Source: Ornithinimicrobium sp. INDO-MA30-4
GTDB taxonomy: Bacteria > Actinomycetota > Actinomycetes > Actinomycetales > Dermatophilaceae
Direction: 5' to 3'
Length of the DNA: 64,000 bases
Assembly (NCBI RefSeq): GCF_021535045.1
Contig: NZ_CP091056.1
Coordinates: forward strand, 2,480,001-2,544,000
Shown here piece by piece: positions 1-8,918 of the stretch. The first letter of the stretch is position 1; each line of letters begins with the position of its first letter. The notes beneath the pieces were generated by a model that saw nothing but the letters and a program-made list of their open reading frames with translations, ran no database searches and was not told the DNA's origin. A program made the position numbers and the translations under genes.

Positions 1-1437
1 GCGCTTCTGCACCGGGATGCCCGCACGACCTGAGTCATAGATCTGGCCGTCACCGGCGTAAATCGCCACGTGCCAGGCGGGGCTGCCCCAGAACACCAGG
101 TCGCCCGGCTGTGGGTTGGACACTGGCGTTGAAAAGGCTTGCTGCTGAGCAGCCGTGCGTGGCAGTGAGATGCCCAGTTGAGCGTGCACGTACTGCGTGT
201 AGCCAGAGCAGTCGAAGCCTGCTGGAGTCTCGCCGCCCCAGACGTACATGATGCCGAAGTACTTCTCAGCCTCACGCAAGACGGCGTTCGAGCTAACGCT
301 GCTGCTACCACCGGAGCTCACATCGTCTCTCGAAGCCGACGACTGCGGACGGCTGGAGGTGAGGATGACGCTGGAGATGTAGCGGCCGTTGCTCATCTTG
401 AGCCAGCCGTTGGAGGTCATGGTGCCGGTGACCTTGGTGTCGCGGCTCAGTGTGCCGACGACGCGATAGCCTAGGCCAGCGCCGGAGCGGACGTTGCCGG
501 CGCCTGCGGTGACGTATCGGGTGACGGTGGAAGAGCTGCTGGACGAGCCCGAGCTGCTTGAGTTTGAAGGGCTGCTTGAGGTGAGGATGACACCGGAGAT
601 GTAGCGGCCGTTGCTCATCTTGAGCCAGCCGTTGGAGGTCATGGTGCCGGTGACCTTGGTGTCGCGGCTCAGGGTGCCGACGACGCGATAGCCCAGGCCG
701 GCGCCGGAGCGGACGTTGCCGGCGCCTGCGGTGACGTATCGGGTGACGGTGGAAGAGCTGCTGGACGAGCCCGAGCTGCTTGAGCTTGAAGGGCTGCTTG
801 AGGTGAGGATGACACCTGAGATGTAGCGGCCGTTGCTCATCTTGAGCCAGCCGTTGGAGGTCATGGTGCCGGTGACCTTGGTGTCGCGGCTCAGGGTGCC
901 GACGACGCCGTAGCCCAGGCCGGCGCCGGAGCGGACGTTGCCGACACCTGCGGTGACATAGCGCGTCACCGTCGAGGAGCTGCTGGACGAGCTTGAACTG
1001 CTGGACCCCGAGCCGCTGCGCAGGACCGAGAGTCCGATGTAGCGACCGTTGGATGTCTTGAGCCAGCCGTTGACGATCGTGCCGGTGACCTTGGTCCCGC
1101 GGCTGACGGAGCCGACAACAGAGTTCGACATGCTTGGACCGGAGCGGACATTAGCCATGTAGACGTCGACATAGCGAGTCACCGTGCTCGGTGCCGTCTG
1201 GATCGGAATCGTCGGCAGGTGCCGCGCTGGCGCAACTGCGGGCGTCGCAGCGATGCCCGCAGCCGCAGTCTGGCCGAGGGCCGGATGCGTGGCAGGAACG
1301 TTCACAAGGGCAGCCTGGGCGGGTGCAGCGCCGGCTACAGGGATCACCGCAGCAGCAAGAACCATCGCAGCGCGTCGCATGTCGCAACGTTGCCGGGAGG
1401 TGGGCAGGCTGGCTGCAGGCGTGTTCTCAGCAGTCAT
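1..1437 (-). CDS. Secreted NlpC/P60 peptidoglycan endopeptidase with four SH3 repeats (C-terminus cut by window edge)
   Basis: Probable cell-wall hydrolase cleaving peptide cross-bridges of peptidoglycan outside the cell. The frame is open from ATG at 1437 to position 1 (479 codons, no stop). Residues 1-45 form an Arg-containing n-region, a hydrophobic stretch and an APAQA-like signal cleavage region. Four SH3-type cell-wall-binding repeats follow, each ending in VTRYV...NVRSG...NGWLK...NGRYI and separated by Ser-rich linkers. The catalytic NlpC/P60 domain has FDCSGYTQYV (nucleophile Cys about residue 410) and AWHVAIYAG (His about 456). The last three SH3 units are almost identical at DNA level with a 222-bp period. 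No frameshift is apparent. A Crp/GlxR-like palindrome lies about 120 bp upstream. Family confident; exact substrate inferred. Confidence 0.9.
   Translation of the reverse strand, partial: MTAENTPAASLPTSRQRCDMRRAAMVLAAAVIPVAGAAPAQAALVNVPATHPALGQTAAAGIAATPAVAPARHLPTIPIQTAPSTVTRYVDVYMANVRSGPSMSNSVVGSVSRGTKVTGTIVNGWLKTSNGRYIGLSVLRSGSGSSSSSSSSSSSTVTRYVTAGVGNVRSGAGLGYGVVGTLSRDTKVTGTMTSNGWLKMSNGRYISGVILTSSSPSSSSSSGSSSSSSTVTRYVTAGAGNVRSGAGLGYRVVGTLSRDTKVTGTMTSNGWLKMSNGRYISGVILTSSSPSNSSSSGSSSSSSTVTRYVTAGAGNVRSGAGLGYRVVGTLSRDTKVTGTMTSNGWLKMSNGRYISSVILTSSRPQSSASRDDVSSGGSSSVSSNAVLREAEKYFGIMYVWGGETPAGFDCSGYTQYVHAQLGISLPRTAAQQQAFSTPVSNPQPGDLVFWGSPAWHVAIYAGDGQIYDSGRAGIPVQKR
340..1005. repeat. Three near-identical 222-bp tandem repeats inside the NlpC/P60 gene
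   Basis: The landmark GTGAGGATGA recurs at 359, 581 and 803, exactly 222 bp (74 codons) apart, with only a few substitutions between copies. Each unit encodes one SH3 domain plus its Ser-rich linker. The fourth SH3 copy (about 1010-1190) is clearly diverged. Recent in-frame duplication is the simplest reading, and copy number may vary between strains. Confidence 0.85.
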
Positions 1438-1556
1438 AGTCCGTTCCAAAAATCGGGGAGTGAAGCAAAGACGAGTGAAGCCCACAAAGGCACCCTGTGC
1501 AACCCCTTTCACTCGAGTCACATCAGCGACACGCGAGAACTACATCGATGTGATTA

Positions 1557-1572
1557 TGTGATCCTGATCACA
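1557..1572. promoter_or_regulatory. Crp/GlxR-type binding site upstream of the NlpC/P60 gene
   Basis: TGTGATCCTGATCACA is a perfect match to the TGTGA-N6-TCACA palindrome bound by Crp/GlxR regulators. It sits about 120 bp upstream of the NlpC/P60 start codon. A GlxR-like regulator is encoded at 63188-63874 in this window. Control of cell-wall hydrolase genes by GlxR/Crp is known in corynebacteria and mycobacteria (rpf genes). Binding here is inferred. Confidence 0.6.
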
Positions 1573-1699
1573 GGCTCCCAGGGATCTCCCAGGTCAGCCG
1601 TTCGCTGACAAGAATCCCATCGTTGTGACTCAAAGGAATTGTTCATTTGCTGGGTCAAAAGGGGTCCCTGTGGCTGGTGAGGGCACCTTGGGAAATGGC

Positions 1700-1733
1700 G
1701 AAGGGCCGCCCTCGCAGTGAGAAGCGGCCCTTC
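1700..1733 (-). terminator. Hairpin terminator after the sunset-domain gene
   Basis: A perfect 10-bp inverted repeat (GAAGGGCCGC at 1700-1709 and GCGGCCCTTC at 1724-1733) lies 17 bp beyond the stop codon of the leftward gene ending at 1750. There is no strong T tract. The rest of 1438-1749 holds the NlpC promoter region and no credible gene. Confidence 0.6.
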
Positions 1734-1749
1734 ATGTTGTTGCGGGTGT

Positions 1750-2999
1750 TTAGCGGCGCTTGCGGTCCCAGTGGACGAAGCCAGCGGCCTTTGCGCTCTC
1801 TTCGGAGTCGAACCAGACGTCTCCGCGGGAGCTGTCGAAGTTCGGTGACTCTGCGGTGTGGAAGAGCATTGAGCCCTGATTGCCCTTCACCGCGTAGCCG
1901 GCCGGCTCGGAGCCGTCTTCGTTGGCCAGCGCGGAGCCTGAGCCGTATGGGCCCTCCACGATCTCGCCTTGAGCGGGAGTGGCCTCTGCCTGGTCGAAGT
2001 GTGGCGAGTCGGGCTCTTCCCCGTGCCGTCGCTGTGCAAGGTCGGCTCTTCCGGCATCGGCTCATCCGCGGTCGGCTCGTCCGAGAAGGGCACCGTCGCT
2101 GATTCGTCTGCGGCGGGTGCGTCATATGCAGGAGCCTCCGAGATGGGTGCGTCGGCTACGGGAGCCTCTACAAAGCCAGCCTCCGTCGCATCGGCTGGAA
2201 TGTCGTCGGCGTCGTCCCACTCCGTTTGTGCCGGGGGCACGACCGTCGGGCTTTGGCTGACCTCGGGCGCCTCGACGCTCTCGACCGAGTGCTCAACGCT
2301 CGGCTCGCCGCCCTGCTCAACCACTGGCTCAGAGTCAACGGGCGTCCAATCACCGAGGGCGTCTTCCTGCCCAGACGGCTCTTCGGTGGTCTTGTCGATG
2401 GGGGCATCGTCGCTCGGCGCAGCCTCAAAGCTCGCGGGAGCCGCATACGTGGTTTCTTCGGCAGCCGGGCTTGGCTCGCCAAAGGTCACTGACCGCGCTG
2501 CGGCCTCTTGTTCTGCCTCTTGCTCCTCAATCGGGCTGACGGGGGCTTCCTCGACGGCCTGTTCGGAGTCGACATCAGGCTGGTCCACGACGGGCGTTGG
2601 CTCTTCGCCAGTGGCGTCGGAGACGGGCACCTCATCGCCGCTGGCCGTATCGACATACGAGCCTTCGTGGGCCTGATTCTGTGGCTCACCATCCGCAACC
2701 GGCTCATCTACGCCCTCGGGCTCGGGAGTCTCCGAGGCGACTGGTGGCTCGACGGCTGACGCTTCTTGGTCGAATGGCTCGGCGTCGCCGTGTGGTCTAG
2801 CGTGCTTATCGACCGTGCCAGCGTCACCGGCGGCAACGTGCGAGCCGCCGGGGGCGTGCGTATCTTGGGTCGTCGACGCGTCATCAGCGCCGTTGTCGGC
2901 CTTGTCCCGGCCGCCGGACGGGCGACGAGTCAGCATGTAGGCGATGGCTGCGACGATCAGCACCACCAGAATGATCAGAAACCACTGCATCGGATCCAT
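1750..2999 (-). CDS. Membrane-anchored acidic protein with C-terminal sunset domain (frameshifted)
   Basis: The start at 2999 gives an N-terminal membrane helix (residues about 5-22, MQWFLIILVVLIVAAIAYML). This is followed by about 290 residues of low-complexity Asp/Glu/Ala/Pro/Ser sequence, presumably disordered. The C-terminus, encoded in another frame at 1750-2040, reads YAVKGNQGSMLFHT and VWFDSEESAKAAGFVHWD, typical of the small sunset domain that often ends actinobacterial proteins. Restoring one G in the G-run near 2020-2023 (GTG-EEPDSP) joins both parts. The long serine-rich frame on the plus strand is only its shadow. The function of this architecture is unknown; the N-terminus suggests one membrane pass with the acidic region exposed. 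Confidence 0.75.
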
Positions 3000-3219
3000 A
3001 GTCGGTCCATCCTCAAAACTGTCGCAGCTTGGACGCCGCGAATGTTGTCTGGGGCTCTCAAGCCACCCCTGTCACCTCCACCGTAGTGGGAGGGGCCGAC
3101 ATACTGTTGGCATCCGGCCTGTTGGGCCACGTCAGGCGATCTCAGCGGGCCCTCAGCAGATCAGTGCCAAAATGGTCTACGGCTCCGATCTGGCAGCCAC
3201 CTCAATCTAGGAGTACGGC

Positions 3220-3861
3220 GTGAGTAGTGGCAGTGAACTGACTGGAGTCGCGGGCTGGGCGGTCAACTTGATGGAGACCCTGGGCGGTCCTGGGGCTGGC
3301 CTGGCGATCGCGTTGGAGAACCTCTTTCCGCCGCTGCCCAGTGAGATCATCTTGCCGCTGGCAGGGTTCACCGCTAGCCAGGGCTCGTTCAGCCTGGCCG
3401 GAGCTATTTTTGGACCACGCTTGGCTCTGCCGTCGGCGCGCTTGCGCTGTATGGGTTGGGCGTCGCTTTGGGGCGTCAACGCTTGCGGGCCATTTGGGCC
3501 CGGATCCCGCTGACCAACCTCAATGACCTAGATCGCACCGAAGCCTGGTTCGAAAAGCACGGCCGAAAAGCAGTTTCTTTGGCCGGATGATCCCGATCTT
3601 CCGCAGCCTGATCTCGATCCCGGCGGGCGTCGAAAAGATGTCGATCGTCACCTTCACGCTGCTGACGACCGCTGGCAGCCTGATCTGGAACACGATCTTT
3701 GTGCTGGCTGGTTTCTATCTTGGCGAGCGGTGGACCGAGGTTGAGGCCTACACCGGAGTTTTCCAAAAATTGTCATCGTCGTTGTCGTGGGCCTCTTCGC
3801 TTGGTGGCTGATCAACCGACTGCGTAATCCAGAGCCCAAGATCACAGGTCGGGCGTTGTGA
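3220..3861 (+). CDS. DedA family membrane protein (frameshifted)
   Basis: DedA/SNARE-associated family integral membrane protein, related to undecaprenyl-phosphate or phospholipid translocases. It starts at GTG 3220. The hallmark N-terminal ENLFPPLPSEIILPLAGF stretch is present, later FGRMIPIFRSLISIPAG, then C-terminal hydrophobic helices ending ...LINRLRNPEPKITGRAL. Three single-base deletions break it: in the T-run at about 3408-3412, the T-run at about 3573, and the A-run at about 3770. Each is repaired by adding one base to the homopolymer. The stop overlaps the next start (GTGA), so it is translationally coupled with the methyltransferase. Family assignment is firm; the lipid substrate is not determinable. 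Confidence 0.85.
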
Positions 3862-4549
3862 GCGAGGCCAACGCCGACGGGGCACCGGTCGGCGATGAGC
3901 AGAAGCAAGAGGTCGGGCTAGGCCCATGGAAGGGTCCGTGGCCAAGCACGGAATCGGGAAACCTGCCTGAGCGCTACGACCCTGAGTTGCTCACCAACGG
4001 CGATCGGCGCAATGTGGTCGACGCCTACCGCTACTGGCGGCAGGAAGCGATCATCGCCGATCTCGATGGACGGCGGCACGGGCTGCACATCGCCGTCGAA
4101 AACTGGGGCCACGACTTCAATATCGGCTCGGTGATCCGCACCGGCAACGCCTTCAACGTCGCGGCCTTTCACATCGTGGGCAAGCGTCGCTGGAATCGTC
4201 GCGGAGCCATGGTCACCGACCGATACCAGCACGAATACCACCACAGTAGCGTCGCGGACCTGCTCGAATGGGCCAGTTCTGTCCCTGGAGGTATGCCGAT
4301 CATCGCCCTCGAGATCGGCCCGGGTTCGACGCCACTGGAGGAGGCTTACCTGCCTCGACAAGCGTTGATGATCTTTGGCCAAGAGGGCCCGGCCTGAGTC
4401 CTGAAGCCCTGGCCGCCGCCGACCAGGTGCACTCAATTGCTCAGTTCGGCTCGACTCGCTCCATAAACGCTGGCGCCGCTGCGGCCATCGCCATGCACGC
4501 CTGGGTCCGCCAGCATGTCTTCGGGCAAGTGCCGCCGTCTGCATCCTGA
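3858..4549 (+). CDS. SpoU/TrmH family RNA 2'-O-methyltransferase (frameshifted)
   Basis: SAM-dependent SPOUT-fold RNA ribose methyltransferase. The start GTG 3858 overlaps the dedA stop. Recognisable motifs are GLHIAVENWGHDFNIGSVIRTGNAF (motif 1, Arg and Asn of NIGSVIRT), LMIFGQEGPG (motif 2) and GSTRSINAGAAAAIAMHAW (motif 3). The last two lie in different frames because one G is missing from the GGGCCCGG run near 4387-4392. Restored length is about 230 residues, normal for the family. The target (tRNA or rRNA position) cannot be assigned from sequence. Confidence 0.88.
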
Positions 4550-4691
4550 GAGACCCACTGCGAACGCGTCTCGGTGCCATCGACTGGATTTCACCGGCTG
4601 GTTTGTCCTGCCATTGAGCGATCTGTGGAAGCATAAGGACTGAGCCAATCGCTGTTCCCGGTTTGTATGCCGGGGCCCATGAGGAGGATTT

Positions 4692-5719
4692 ATGCCCATC
4701 GCAACCCCCGAGGTCTATTCGGACATGCTGGACCGGGCCAAGGCTGGCCGGTTCGCCTACCCCTCGATCAACGTCAGTTCTAGTCAGACGTTGAACGCCG
4801 CCATCCGCGGATTTGCCGAGGCCGGTAGCGACGGCATCATCCAGGTTTCGACCGGTGGCGCGGACTACCTCTCTGGCTCGACAATTAAGAACATGGTGTC
4901 GGGTTCGCTGGCGTTCGCGGCTTACGCACACGAAGTCGCCAAGCACTTCGACGTCAACATCGCGCTGGCTACTGACCACCGCCCCAAGGACAAGTTGGAT
5001 GGCTTCGTGCGTCCGCTCCTCGCTGCCTCAACTGAGCAGGTCAAGAGTGGCGGACTGCCCATCTTCCAGCAACACATGTGGGATGGGTCTGCTGTCCCGC
5101 TCGAAGAAAACTTAGAGATCGCCGAAGAGCTCTTGGGTCTGGCGGCCGCTGCCAAGATCGTGCTTGAGGTTGAGATCGGTGTTGTTGGTGGCGAAGAAGA
5201 CGGAGTCGCCAACGAGATCAACGAAAGCTATACACCACGCCGGAAGACGCGATGGCCACTATTGAGGCTCTCGGTGGTGGCGACAAGGGCCGCTACTTGA
5301 CCGCCCTCACCTTTGGCAACGTCCACGGCGTCTACAAGCCGGGCAACGTCAAGCTCCGCCCCGAAATCCTGAAGACGGCCCAGGAGGCTGCGGCCAAGGA
5401 ATTGGGTCTGGGATCCGACGCGCGGCCGTTTGACCTGGTCTTCCACGGTGGCTCTGGCTCGACAGCCGAGGAGATTGCCGAAGCAGTCAACAACGGCGTC
5501 GTGAAGATGAACGTTGACACCGACACCCAATACGCCTTTACCCGCAACATCGCTGGCTACATGATGGCCAACTATGACGGCGTCCTGAAGATCGATGGCG
5601 AGGTCGGCGCCAAGAAGCAGTACGACCCGCGCGCCTGGGGTAAGGAAGCTGAGGCCGCCATGGCTGCCCGTGTTGTTGAGGCATGCGAGCACCTGAACTC
5701 CGCAGGCAAGCACCAGTGA
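4692..5719 (+). CDS. fbaA: Class II fructose-bisphosphate aldolase (frameshifted)
   Basis: Zn-dependent glycolytic/gluconeogenic enzyme interconverting fructose 1,6-bisphosphate with DHAP and glyceraldehyde 3-phosphate. A strong Shine-Dalgarno (GAGGAGG, 4681-4687) precedes ATG 4692. The N-terminus MPIATPEVYSDMLDRAKAG is typical of actinobacterial FbaA. Zinc/substrate motifs include LATDH, EVEIGVVGGEEDG, NVHGVYKPG and FHGGSGS. One A is missing from the A-run near 5224 (NEINE-K-LYTTPEDA), which breaks the frame. Restored length is about 343 residues, as expected. Overlaps the next start by GTGA. Confidence 0.95.
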
Positions 5720-6122
5720 TCGGCAACGACCTGCTGGGCATCCCCGAAACCTTGCTGCCGGTTGACCCGGCGGCGGCCAGGTTGGAGGAGGGCGTCGACC
5801 CTCGCCAGGTTGCGGCGGCAGCTCCCACCTCGAGTATGGCGTGGGCAGTGCTGGCAGAAGATGCTCTAGAAGACGGTCTCGACGTTGAGGCGTATGCGTT
5901 TGCCCGCACCGGCTATCACCGTGGCTTGGATTCGCTGCGTAAGGCTGGGTGGCGCGGACAGGGACCAGTGCCGTGGAGTCACGAGCCTAACCGTGGCTTT
6001 TGCGCTCGCTGGGCGCTTTGTCGAAGGCGGCAGAGCGCATTGGCGAGACGGAAGAAGAGCGGCGTTGCGCTGACTTCTTGCGGGCCTCGTCCGCGGATGC
6101 TGCACGCGAACTGAACCTTTAA
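5716..6122 (+). CDS. DUF3151 family protein (frameshifted)
   Basis: Conserved actinobacterial protein of unknown function that commonly follows class II aldolase. GTG 5716 overlaps the fbaA stop by GTGA, implying an operon. Conserved stretches visible are LLPVDPAAARLEEGVDP, AAPTSSMAWAVLAEDAL, YAFARTGYHRGLDSLR and GPVPWSHEPNRGF. One T is missing from the T-run near 5998-6001. The correct C-terminus in the other frame reads ...LGALSKAAERIGETEEERRC...ELNL and stops at 6122. About 135 residues. Confidence 0.8.
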
Positions 6123-6128
6123 TGTGGT

Positions 6129-6170
6129 TGTGATCGGCGCCAAGCCTGCACCGACAAGGCGCCGATCACA
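6129..6170 (+). terminator. 13-bp inverted repeat after the fbaA-DUF3151 operon
   Basis: TGTGATCGGCGCC (6129-6141) and its exact complement GGCGCCGATCACA (6158-6170) flank a 16-nt loop just after the DUF3151 stop. There is no T tract, so this is a hairpin terminator candidate or a dyad site before the next regulator. Confidence 0.5.
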
Positions 6171-6177
6171 CCCCTGA

Positions 6178-7266
6178 GTGTCAGACTGCGCGTCCCCTGC
6201 GGTATGCCCGACGAAACCCATGCAATCACAGAGATTTCCCCAACGTTGGCCTTTGTATGCCAGTGGCAGTAAGTTGCATTACGTGAACGACCAATCCAGA
6301 CTCGCCGAGTTGCCCGATGACGCGCTTGCCCTTCTCCGCCATGTGCTGCGCTCGCAGCCGTGCCCTACGACTGGCCATGCCGGGGCCATTGGTTGGAGTC
6401 AGCAGCGGACCCAAGACGTGGTAGCCGCACTCGAGAGCCGTGGTTTGGTGCGCATTGGCGCTGATCACGTGGTGCGTGCGCTCGATCCGAGGGTGAGCAT
6501 TGGCCGCTTACTGGACCGGGCTGAGTCAGACATCGAGTCCCGACGATCCCAGATCGCCACGATGCGGGAATCAATCGACAGCCTGGAGCGAGATTTTCGG
6601 CAAGGTCAGCAAATCGACGCCCCAAAATTGCCACTCTTTGAAGAAGTGACTACTGCCCATGCCCCTGAAGTTGTCGAACGGCTTGATCGGATGACCACGG
6701 GCGCGGTTCTGCAGGTCACGGCCCAAATCGAGGTTGGTCCCGGCCACGACCCCGGCGTCTCAAGGCTGCGTCGAGACAGCCTGCTACGTGGGCGTGAGGT
6801 GAAGTCCATTTTCAGCATCGAGGTCTTGCAACACGCCCCGGCTAGGGCTATCGCCGAGGAGCGGGCTAGTGCCGGGGAGCGCCAACGCTTCCTGGATGCT
6901 GTTTCGGTGCAATTCGCGGTGTTCGGGGATGCGGGAGTGCTAATGAATTCTGGTGATGACAGTCCTGCTGAATACCTGCTGGTGCGCTCGGCTGCCCTGG
7001 TCCAAGCCTTTAAGGAACTGTTCCAAGAAATGTGGCGACGAGCCGAGCCGCTGGATGAATTCGCCCCAGCTCAGCAATCGACACGCATCATGGAGTTGAT
7101 GGCGCTGGGGTTTAAGGATGAAGCGATAGCCAGACATCTCGGGGTGGGGCTGAGAACCGTCCGGCGTCGCATTTCGGACGAAATGAGCAACCGAGGCGTC
7201 GACACTCGGTTCCAATTGGGTCTCGCTGCTGGGCGAAGTGGCGTGATTGATCAACGCAAGGGATAA
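6178..7266 (+). CDS. TrmB-like/LuxR-type two-HTH transcriptional regulator
   Basis: Intact 362-codon frame. The N-terminal 100 residues resemble a winged-helix module ([11 protein letters not shown]...[20 protein letters not shown]). A helical linker and an effector-like middle follow. The C-terminus is a LuxR-type [23 protein letters not shown] then [16 protein letters not shown] and FQLGLAAGR. The same architecture is found in the gene at 14902-15958. It lies directly upstream of purA and reads towards it. Start uncertain: GTG 6178 or ATG 6220; neither has a clear Shine-Dalgarno. The signal and regulon are unknown; control of purine or neighbouring genes is only a positional guess. Confidence 0.75.
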   Translation: MSDCASPAVCPTKPMQSQRFPQRWPLYASGSKLHYVNDQSRLAELPDDALALLRHVLRSQPCPTTGHAGAIGWSQQRTQDVVAALESRGLVRIGADHVVRALDPRVSIGRLLDRAESDIESRRSQIATMRESIDSLERDFRQGQQIDAPKLPLFEEVTTAHAPEVVERLDRMTTGAVLQVTAQIEVGPGHDPGVSRLRRDSLLRGREVKSIFSIEVLQHAPARAIAEERASAGERQRFLDAVSVQFAVFGDAGVLMNSGDDSPAEYLLVRSAALVQAFKELFQEMWRRAEPLDEFAPAQQSTRIMELMALGFKDEAIARHLGVGLRTVRRRISDEMSNRGVDTRFQLGLAAGRSGVIDQRKG

Positions 7267-7319
7267 CCCCCGGTACGCTGGGGTTGTCCGTTTTACGTAC
7301 CGCTGAAGGTGAAAATCCT

Positions 7320-8617
7320 ATGCCCGCAATTGTTTTGATCGGCGCCCAATGGGGCGATGAAGGCAAGGGAAAAGCGACTGACTTGCTTGGTAGCCGCGTT
7401 GACTACGTTGTGAAGTTCAACGGTGGAAACAATGCTGGCCACACTGTTGTCATTGGCGACCAAAAGTACGCGCTTCACCTGCTGCCCAGCGGTATTCTCA
7501 CCGACTCAGTGACGCCGGTGATCGCCAATGGTGTCGTCGTCGACCTATCCGTGCTGATCGAAGAGTTGGACGCGTTGGAGGCCCGTGGGGTCGACACGTC
7601 CAAACTGCGCATCAGCTCGAACGCGCACGTCATCCCCCGTACAACCGGGTGCTCGACAAGATGGCCGAGCGATTCTTGGGCAAGCGCAAATTGGGGACCA
7701 CCGGCCGTGGCATCGGCCCGACTTATGCGGACAAGATGAACCGCGTCGGCATCCGGATGCAGGATCTCTTTGATGAGTCGATTTTGCGACAGAAGGTCGA
7801 GGCTGCCCTGGAGGTCAAAAACCAGACGCTGCTGAAGATCTACAACCGTCGCGCAGTGGCAGCGGAAGAGGTCATGGAGGAGTTGCTCGCCCACGTCGAG
7901 CGCGTGCGCCCCATGGTTCTCGACACGTCGTTGGTGCTGAGCGATGCACTCGATGACGACAAGGTTGTCCTGTTCGAGGCCGGTCAGGCCACGTTGCTTG
8001 ATGTCGACCACGGGACATACCCCTTCGTCACATCGTCAAACGCCACCTCCGGCGGGGCCTGCACCGGCTCTGGTGTGCCCCCGACGCGGATCGACCGAGT
8101 GATCGCGATCCTGAAGGCATACACAACGCGTGTTGGCGAGGGGCCGTTCCCGACCGAGTTGGAAGACGAAAACGGCGAATTCCTGCGCTCGCAAGGCGGC
8201 GAGTATGGCACGACGACTGGCCGCCCGCGTCGCTGCGGCTGGCTGGATGTTGTCATCGGGCGTTACGCGCAGCGGATCAATGGTGTGACTGACTTCGTCA
8301 TCACCAAACTCGACATCCTCACGGGCCTCGAGACGATCCCGGTGTGTGTTGCCTACGACGTGCACGGTGAGCGCTTCGATGAGATGCCGGTCAACCAGTC
8401 AGACTTCCACCACGCCAAGCCCATTTATGAAGAGCTGCCTGGCTGGTCGGAGGATATTTCTAAGTGCCAGACCTTTGATGAGTTGCCGGCCAACGCGCAG
8501 GCGTATGTCTTGCGAGTCGAAGAGCTGATCGGCGCCCGAGTGTCGGCGATTGGTGTTGGCCCCGGCCGCACCGAGACCATCCAGCGCTTTAGCCTGTTGG
8601 GCGAAGACGACGTCTAA
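7320..8617 (+). CDS. purA: Adenylosuccinate synthetase (frameshifted)
   Basis: Catalyses GTP-dependent condensation of IMP and aspartate to adenylosuccinate, the first AMP-specific step of purine synthesis. ATG 7320 gives [18 protein letters not shown] with the N-terminal GTP-binding P-loop. NNAGHTV carries the catalytic His, and [30 protein letters not shown] and [11 protein letters not shown] are family signatures. One C is missing from the C-run near 7633-7637 ([17 protein letters not shown]), splitting the frame. Restored length is about 432 residues, normal. It faces the purL operon convergently. Confidence 0.95.
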
Positions 8618-8629
8618 CCACGGAGAGCG

Positions 8630-8662
8630 GGCCTCGCCCTGTCAGCCTCGCCCCTGTCAGCC
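8630..8662. repeat. Short tandem repeat downstream of purA
   Basis: CCTCGCCCTGTCAG and CCTCGCCCCTGTCAG lie side by side (about 8633-8661), followed by a partial third copy CCTCGCC. They lie in the 301-bp gap between the converging purA and purL genes, which contains no credible ORF. Confidence 0.5.
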
Positions 8663-8704
8663 TCGCCTGGTGAGCGCCGGCTGGTGAGGTAGCTCCTGCC
8701 CCGG

Positions 8705-8787
8705 CAAAAAGTGCGATTCGCGCTTTTGTGCGCTGTTCGCATGTTTAAACACGCGAACAGCGAGATTTTCCGCGAATCGCACTTTTG
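8705..8787. terminator. Nested palindrome, probable bidirectional terminator between purA and purL
   Basis: The outer arms AAAAGTGCGATTCGCG (8707-8722) and CGCGAATCGCACTTTT (8771-8786) are perfectly complementary over 16 bp. Inside them sit CGCTGTTCGC (8731-8740) and GCGAACAGCG (8753-8762), enclosing the perfect palindrome TGTTTAAACA (8742-8751). The A/T runs at the outer edges serve as T tracts in both directions. This suits the convergent ends of purA (8617) and purL (8919). The left arm alone is also a quasi-palindrome. Confidence 0.65.
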
Positions 8788-8918
8788 CTGACCGGTGGGG
8801 ATGGTCACTTCGCAGATGAAATGCACCCGGGCGGGGACCAAACAGCACAAAGTGAGGGGCTGCACACCAATCGGCGTGCAGCCCTCACTCATGCCCAGCG
8901 AACTAGTGGCTCAGCGAA

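Noticed and set aside
340-1005. Regular repeats considered as a CRISPR array
   Set aside because: The 222-bp units are in-frame coding repeats of an SH3 protein with no short repeat-spacer pattern. No CRISPR array was seen anywhere in the window.
1969-2676. Long plus-strand Ser/Gly-rich frame opposite the sunset-domain gene
   Set aside because: It is antisense to the repetitive acidic region; the minus frame has a membrane helix and a recognisable C-terminal domain.
3918-4979. 353-codon minus-strand frame across the methyltransferase and aldolase
   Set aside because: No recognisable domain, and it lies opposite two clearly conserved plus-strand genes.
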